Source: Amycolatopsis anabasis (GTDB lineage Bacteria > Actinomycetota > Actinomycetes > Mycobacteriales > Pseudonocardiaceae). Taken from it: a stretch of DNA of 64,000 nt. Below, piece by piece: positions 59,959 through 64,000 of the stretch; within the stretch, counting starts at the first letter, position 1, and each line of letters starts with the position of its first letter. Position numbers and translations under genes: made by a program. The notes under the pieces were generated by a model. The model saw only the letters and a list, made by a program, of their open reading frames with translations, did no database searches and was not told the origin of the DNA. The stretch spans positions 26,873 through 90,872 of the forward strand of contig NZ_VTHK01000037.1 in assembly GCF_009765355.1 (NCBI RefSeq), written 5' to 3'.

Positions 59959-60699
59959 ATGCGTTCCGAAGAAGTCGTCCGGCACGTCAGCACCCCGCTG
60001 ATGAACCCGGCCTACCCGCCGATCAAGCCCCGGTTCACCGACCGCGAGTACCTCAACATCGTCTACCGCACCGACGCCGACGCCCTGCGCGCGGTGGTGC
60101 CGGAGCCGCTGGAGATCGACGAACCGCTGGTGCGCTTCGAGGTCATGCGGATGGGCGACGTGAGCGGTTACGGGCCCTACACCGAGGCCGGGCAGGCGAT
60201 TCCGGTGCGGTTCGGCGACGAGCGCGGCGAGTACCTGCACGCGATGTACCTGGACAACTTCCCGGCCACCGCGTCCGGCCGCGAGGTAAGTGCCTTTCCG
60301 AAAACGGTCGGCGCGCCCCGGCTGTACGTCGACCACGACGTGCTGGTGGGCACGCTCGACTACGGCTCGCTGCGGGTCGCCACCGCGACCATGGGCTACA
60401 AGCACTACCCGCTGGACCCGGAGGCGGCGAAGGCGCAGATCACCGTGCCGACCTTCATGCTCAAGCTGGTTCCTGGCTACGACGGCACACCCCGGGTGGC
60501 CGAGCTGGTGCGCACCGAGATCACCGACGTGGTGGTGAAGCAGGCCTGGACCGGGCCCGCGCGGTTGCAGCTGTTCGAGCACGTGCTCGCACCGCTGGCC
60601 GATCTGCCGGTGCGCGAGGTGGTCTCGGCCAGCCACATCCTCACCGATCTCACCCTCGCGCCTGTGAACCCGGTTCACAACTATTTGAAGGAGTCCTGA
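59959..60699 (+). CDS. adc: Acetoacetate decarboxylase homologue, K116 replaced
   Basis: A 246-residue protein that follows the clostridial acetoacetate decarboxylase closely over its whole length (e.g. REYLNIVYRTDADALR, VVPEPLEIDEPLVRFE, HDVLVGTLDYGSLRVATATM). R29, E61, E76 and the Schiff-base lysine K115 are conserved with the same numbering. The neighbouring K116, which lowers the pKa of K115 in the clostridial enzyme, is threonine here (SAFPKTVGAPRL). It may decarboxylate a 3-oxo acid or catalyse another Schiff-base reaction such as aldol or dehydration. It ends with a one-base overlap (TGATG) with the next gene. Confidence 0.9.
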   Translation: MRSEEVVRHVSTPLMNPAYPPIKPRFTDREYLNIVYRTDADALRAVVPEPLEIDEPLVRFEVMRMGDVSGYGPYTEAGQAIPVRFGDERGEYLHAMYLDNFPATASGREVSAFPKTVGAPRLYVDHDVLVGTLDYGSLRVATATMGYKHYPLDPEAAKAQITVPTFMLKLVPGYDGTPRVAELVRTEITDVVVKQAWTGPARLQLFEHVLAPLADLPVREVVSASHILTDLTLAPVNPVHNYLKES

Positions 60700-61607
60700 T
60701 GTACACACCGAAAACGGTGGCGGTGATCGGCGCCGGAACGATCGGGTTGTCCTGGGCGGCCCTGTTCGCCGCGCACGATCTGCGGGTCCGGGTCGCCGAT
60801 CCGCGGCCGGATCTGGCCGAAGCCGTGCGGGACGCGATCGCGGAATTCGCACCGCAGCTCGGCCGGGACGCCGCCGAACTGTCCGCCCGGGTGACGCTCG
60901 CCGCGGATGTCGCGGAAGCCGTGCGCGAGGCCGATGTGGTCCAGGAGAACGGTCCGGAGAAGCTCGACTTCAAACGGGACCTGTTCGCCACGCTGGTCCG
61001 GGAGGCCCCGGCGCACGCGTTGCTGCTGAGCTCTTCGTCGGCGATCCCGTCGACCGCGTTCACCGGTGAGCTGGCCGACCCCTCGCGTGTCCTCATCGGG
61101 CACCCGTTCAACCCGCCGCACATCGTGCCGCTGGTCGAAGTGGTGCCGGGGGAGCGGACCTCGGCGGACGCGGTGACCCGTGCCGTCGAGTTCTACCGTT
61201 CGCTCGGCCGCGTTCCGGTGGTGGAACGCAAGGAGATCCCCGGTTTCGTCGGCAACCGGCTGCAGAGCGCGTTGCAGCGCGAGGCGGCTTACCTGGTCGA
61301 GCAGGGGGTCGTGGATCCGGCCGAACTGGACACCGTGGTGGTGAACTCGCTGGGCCTGCGCTGGGCGGCGGTCGGCCCGTTCCTCGGTTCGCATCTCGGT
61401 GGCGGGCCGGGCGGGTTCCGCCACCTCGCCACGCACATCGGTTCATCGATGCGCCGCCTGGCCCTCGGCGAGCCCGGCAACAGCCCGGAGGCCACCGAAC
61501 AACTCATCACCGCGGTCGAGAAGGCATACGGCGACCAGCCCGGGCTCGCCGCGGAACGCGACCGCATCCAACTGGCAATCCTGTCCGCACGAGGAGAGAC
61601 GAAATGA
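60699..61607 (+). CDS. 3-Hydroxyacyl-CoA dehydrogenase family protein
   Basis: A 302-residue NAD-dependent dehydrogenase: VAVIGAGTIGLSWAALF, the catalytic region SSSAIPSTAFTGE and GHPFNPPHIVPLVEVVPGE, and the C-terminal helical domain PGFVGNRLQSALQREAAYLV. Length and motifs match the single-domain HBDH / L-gulonate dehydrogenase (lambda-crystallin) group. It fits the beta-oxidation step after the enoyl-CoA hydratase. Overlaps adc by one base and the next gene by four. Confidence 0.93.
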   Translation: MYTPKTVAVIGAGTIGLSWAALFAAHDLRVRVADPRPDLAEAVRDAIAEFAPQLGRDAAELSARVTLAADVAEAVREADVVQENGPEKLDFKRDLFATLVREAPAHALLLSSSSAIPSTAFTGELADPSRVLIGHPFNPPHIVPLVEVVPGERTSADAVTRAVEFYRSLGRVPVVERKEIPGFVGNRLQSALQREAAYLVEQGVVDPAELDTVVVNSLGLRWAAVGPFLGSHLGGGPGGFRHLATHIGSSMRRLALGEPGNSPEATEQLITAVEKAYGDQPGLAAERDRIQLAILSARGETK

Positions 61608-62773
61608 CCACCGATTTCTACGGGTACGAAGACCTGCTGTCCGAAGAGGAACGCAAGCTGCTGTTCAAAGCCCGCGATTTCCTCGATGCCGAGATCAAGC
61701 CGCTGGTCAACGAGTACTGGGCCAGGGGCGAGTTCCCCCGGGAACTGATCGGCAAGTTCCGCGAACTCGGCCTCGCCGGCCTGCCGTACGAGGGGTACGG
61801 CGAGCACCTGCCCGCCGCGAGCCACCTGCTGACCGGCATGCTGGCCGCCGAGTACAGCCGCGTCGACCCGTCCGTGGCCACCTTCTTCGGTGTCCACAAC
61901 GGACTCGCGATGTACAGCGTCTACCGCGGTGGCGACCAGGAGCAGCGGGACCGCTGGCTGCCCGCCATGGCCGCGATGGACAAGATCGGCGCGTTCGCGA
62001 TGACCGAGCCGCTCGGTGGGTCCGATGTGGCCGGTGGCATGCGCACCACCGCCCGCCGCGAAGGGGACACCTGGATCCTCAACGGCGCCAAGAAGTGGAT
62101 CGGCAACGCCACCTTCGCCGATCTGGTCGTCGTCTGGGCCCGCGACGAGGCCGACGACAACGTCAAGGGGTTCGTCGTCGAGAAGGGCACGCCGGGCTTC
62201 GTGCCGGTGAAGATCGAGAACAAGATCGCGTTCCGGATCGTGGAGAACGCCGAGATCACCCTGACCGACGTCCGGGTTCCCGAGTCGAACCGGTTGCAGG
62301 AAATCCATTCCTTCCGCGATGTCGCCGACATCCTGCGCGCCACCCGCGGTGGTGTCGCCTGGCAGGCCCTCGGCGTCATGATCGGCGCCTACCAGCTCGC
62401 GCTGGACTACGCCAAGCAACGCAAGCAGTTCGGTCGCCCGATCGCCAAGTTCCAGCTGGTGCAGGATCTGCTGGTGAAGAGCCTCGGCAACATCACCGCC
62501 AGCTGGGGCATGCTCGTCCAGCTCGCCCGCCTGCAGGACGCCGGGGTCTTCCGCGACGAGCATTCCTCGCTCGCGAAGGCGTTCGTCACCTCCCGCATGC
62601 GCGAGGTGGTCGCCTGGAGCCGGGAGATCTTCGGCGGCAACGGGATCGTCCTGGACTACGACATCGCCCGCTTCTTCGCCGACGCGGAGGCCATCTATTC
62701 CTTCGAAGGCACGCGCGAGATGAACACCCTGATCGTCGGCAAGGCGATCACCGGCCAGAGCGCCTTCGTCTGA
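61604..62773 (+). CDS. Acyl-CoA dehydrogenase
   Basis: A 389-residue FAD enzyme: AFAMTEPLGGSDVAGGMRTT and LNGAKKWIGNATFADLVVVW (flavin and substrate region), and the catalytic Glu in YSFEGTREMNTLIVGKAITG near the C-terminus, at the position of glutaryl-CoA and short-chain enzymes. It introduces the double bond used by the hydratase in the same operon. It is the last gene of the operon; a hairpin with a T-run follows. Confidence 0.94.
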   Translation: MTTDFYGYEDLLSEEERKLLFKARDFLDAEIKPLVNEYWARGEFPRELIGKFRELGLAGLPYEGYGEHLPAASHLLTGMLAAEYSRVDPSVATFFGVHNGLAMYSVYRGGDQEQRDRWLPAMAAMDKIGAFAMTEPLGGSDVAGGMRTTARREGDTWILNGAKKWIGNATFADLVVVWARDEADDNVKGFVVEKGTPGFVPVKIENKIAFRIVENAEITLTDVRVPESNRLQEIHSFRDVADILRATRGGVAWQALGVMIGAYQLALDYAKQRKQFGRPIAKFQLVQDLLVKSLGNITASWGMLVQLARLQDAGVFRDEHSSLAKAFVTSRMREVVAWSREIFGGNGIVLDYDIARFFADAEAIYSFEGTREMNTLIVGKAITGQSAFV

Positions 62774-62783
62774 CATACCATAC

Positions 62784-62826
62784 GGCCGGTATCAGCGAGC
62801 CATTCCTCGCCGATACCGGCCCCTTT
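62784..62826 (+). terminator. Rho-independent-type terminator hairpin
   Basis: GGCCGGTATC (62784-62793) pairs with GATACCGGCC (62812-62821), continued by GCGAG/CTCGC after one mismatch, loop CCATTC, and followed by CCTTTT. It would end the CaiB-to-acyl-CoA-dehydrogenase transcript. Confidence 0.75.
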
Positions 62827-62889
62827 TGCTGTCCTGGCGGGCTTCAAATTCTTCAACTTACCTGCAACTCTGCTGGTATATTCGGCGGG

Positions 62890-63558
62890 ATGGGACAGCG
62901 AACCCGTCGCACGCAGGACGAACGCAGCGCCGAGACCCAGCGCAAGCTGCTCGACGCCACGATCGACTGCCTGGTGGAGTACGGCTATTCGGGGATGACC
63001 ACGGCCCGGGTCGTCGCCCGCGCCGGGGTCACCCGGGGTGCGCAGGCCCATCATTTCCAGACCAAGGCCGATCTGGTCACCGCCGCACTCCGCCATCTCG
63101 CGCTGATCCGCGCCGACCAGGCCCTCCAGGAGGTCACCCGGGTGCCCCTGGCCGACGATCCACTGGGCGCCCTGCTCGAGCTGATTTGGGAGATCCACAA
63201 CGGCCCGGTGTTCACCGCCACCGTGGAGCTGTGGCTCGCCGCCCGCACCGACCCCGAGCTGCGCGAGCAGATCGCCGTGGTCGAACCCACGGCTACCAGC
63301 TCGCTGATCGGTTTCGTCAACACGTTCCCGGTCGACCGCCCCATCCGCCAGGAGATCCTGAACTACGTCTACACGGTCATGGACACCGTCCGCGGCCTGC
63401 TCCTCGGCGGCTTCGCCTTCGCCGACCCGGCCCAACTCGACGCCCGCTGGAAACGCGCCAAGGACGAACTCCGCTCCCTGGCCGAAACTCGCCTGGCCGC
63501 CCACGACCTCACCCTGTCCCAGGTAATCGCGCTGCTCGATACTCAACCCGCGAAATAG
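62890..63558 (+). CDS. TetR-family regulator
   Basis: A 222-residue TetR regulator: HTH ~20-66 (EYGYSGMTTARVVARAGVTR, then GAQAHHFQTKADLV) and a C-terminal ligand domain. It lies 116 bases after the CoA operon on the same strand, behind a hairpin. The dyad around 62776-62793 (ATACC..GGTAT) could be its operator. The ATG at 62890 has GGCGGG upstream. Confidence 0.9.
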   Translation: MGQRTRRTQDERSAETQRKLLDATIDCLVEYGYSGMTTARVVARAGVTRGAQAHHFQTKADLVTAALRHLALIRADQALQEVTRVPLADDPLGALLELIWEIHNGPVFTATVELWLAARTDPELREQIAVVEPTATSSLIGFVNTFPVDRPIRQEILNYVYTVMDTVRGLLLGGFAFADPAQLDARWKRAKDELRSLAETRLAAHDLTLSQVIALLDTQPAK

Positions 63559-63827
63559 CACACGCGGTGCGTGAACGGGGTGTGTCCACGAACAGCACCG
63601 CCCAGCTCGAGCCGAGTGGCCTGTTCTCCCCACTCGGTGACCTCGACACCGTAGATGTCGGTGCGGCGGACCTGGATATCGCACACGGTCATCCCGCGGG
63701 CATACCGCGAGATGATCGCGTCGTTGAGCCCGTCGAGACGGCGTTGCCGCTTGCGCACGATGGCGGGCTCGAAGGTGCCGTTGCGGTCGCGGGGGTGCTG
63801 GTTGTCGTTGGTTCCTGCTTTGGTCAC
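63543..63827 (-). pseudogene. IS256-family transposase remnant (N-terminal part)
   Basis: The first ~63 residues (63639-63827) read like the N-terminal part of IS256/mutator-type transposases: HPRDRNGTFEPAIVRKRQRR, LDGLNDAIISRYARGMTV, DIYGVEV. Homology then stops; the rest of the frame to 63543 has no transposase DDE residues and overlaps the TetR 3' end. A full transposase is ~400 residues, so this is a truncated, inactive remnant. The GTG at 63827 is the apparent start. Upstream sequence (63840-63880) resembles the leader of such elements. Confidence 0.7.
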
Positions 63828-63908
63828 AGTGTCATACCCTTCCGGGTGGCGAGGAGATCAACTCCCCGACACCCTGTCAGGGCCACGGCTTACACACCTT
63901 GTCTTTGT

Positions 63909-63998
63909 CTAACACGCCCTTGGGGTGAGCAGGCTCGTGGGCCGGGGTTCGTGGAGTGGTTCGGGTTGGCTGGTGTAGGTGCCGCCGGTGGGGGTGGT
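63909..63998 (-). CDS. Possible 3' end of a minus-strand gene
   Basis: Reading from the right edge on the minus strand, one frame runs 29 codons to a TAG at 63909-63911 and ends PTSLLTPRAC. It is Pro/Thr-rich and I cannot assign it. It could also be noncoding. Confidence 0.2.
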   Translation of the reverse strand, partial: TTPTGGTYTSQPEPLHEPRPTSLLTPRAC

Positions 63999-64000
63999 GA

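Overview
This is a high-GC, densely coded actinomycete chromosome segment. The gene families, the GTG starts and the short inverted-repeat fragments between genes suggest a Pseudonocardiaceae genome, most likely Amycolatopsis or a close relative; that placement is inference. No rRNA, tRNA or CRISPR array was seen. One transposase remnant lies at the right edge.

Layout. 0-6 kb: a partial DUF1214-like gene, an IclR regulator, a SnoaL-like gene, cysD and a fused cysN-cysC (PAPS synthesis), then a P450 and a small secreted protein. Two near-identical palindromes tie the two divergent promoters of this group together. 6-12.4 kb: an amino-acid permease, a LysR/YeiH pair, a free-standing class III lanthipeptide (SapB-like) precursor gene, a Tat-type vanadium haloperoxidase-family protein and a soluble Ser/Thr kinase. 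12.4-24 kb: a methylase-like DNA-binding protein, a PP2C phosphatase, an unknown protein, an HD hydrolase, a NarL-type two-component pair split by a SnoaL/TetR pair, and a 1232-residue nSTAND ATPase with 14 WD40 repeats. 24-31 kb: a PPOX flavoprotein, hydrolases, an MFS carrier, an Ag85-like esterase, an acyl-CoA ligase and a PucR-type regulator.

32-45 kb: a lipid-polyketide locus. A FadD32-like fatty acyl-AMP ligase is coupled to a single PKS with the order ACP-KS-AT-DH-KR-ACP-degenerate ACP-TE. A second Ag85-like esterase, an MFS pump and an MMPL lipid-type transporter are next to it. 45-50 kb: AraC and PucR regulators, then a metabolite:H+ symporter with an M20 carbamoylase/ureidohydrolase. 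50-52.3 kb: a divergent XRE regulator and a two-gene unit made of a 36-residue peptide translationally coupled to a PIMT-type methyltransferase, which looks like an imiditide-type RiPP locus. 52-57 kb: an epoxide-hydrolase-like enzyme and a catabolic operon (cupin dioxygenase, MFS, Zn-ADH, SDR). 57-63.6 kb: LysR, then a tightly coupled CoA-dependent catabolic operon (CaiB, enoyl-CoA hydratase, acetoacetate decarboxylase homologue, 3-hydroxyacyl-CoA dehydrogenase, acyl-CoA dehydrogenase), a terminator hairpin, a TetR gene and an IS256-like remnant.

The most interesting items are the two small RiPP-type peptide genes (9965-10096 and 51054-51164), both easily missed because of their size, and an intergenic repeat that is translated in frame inside the PKS.
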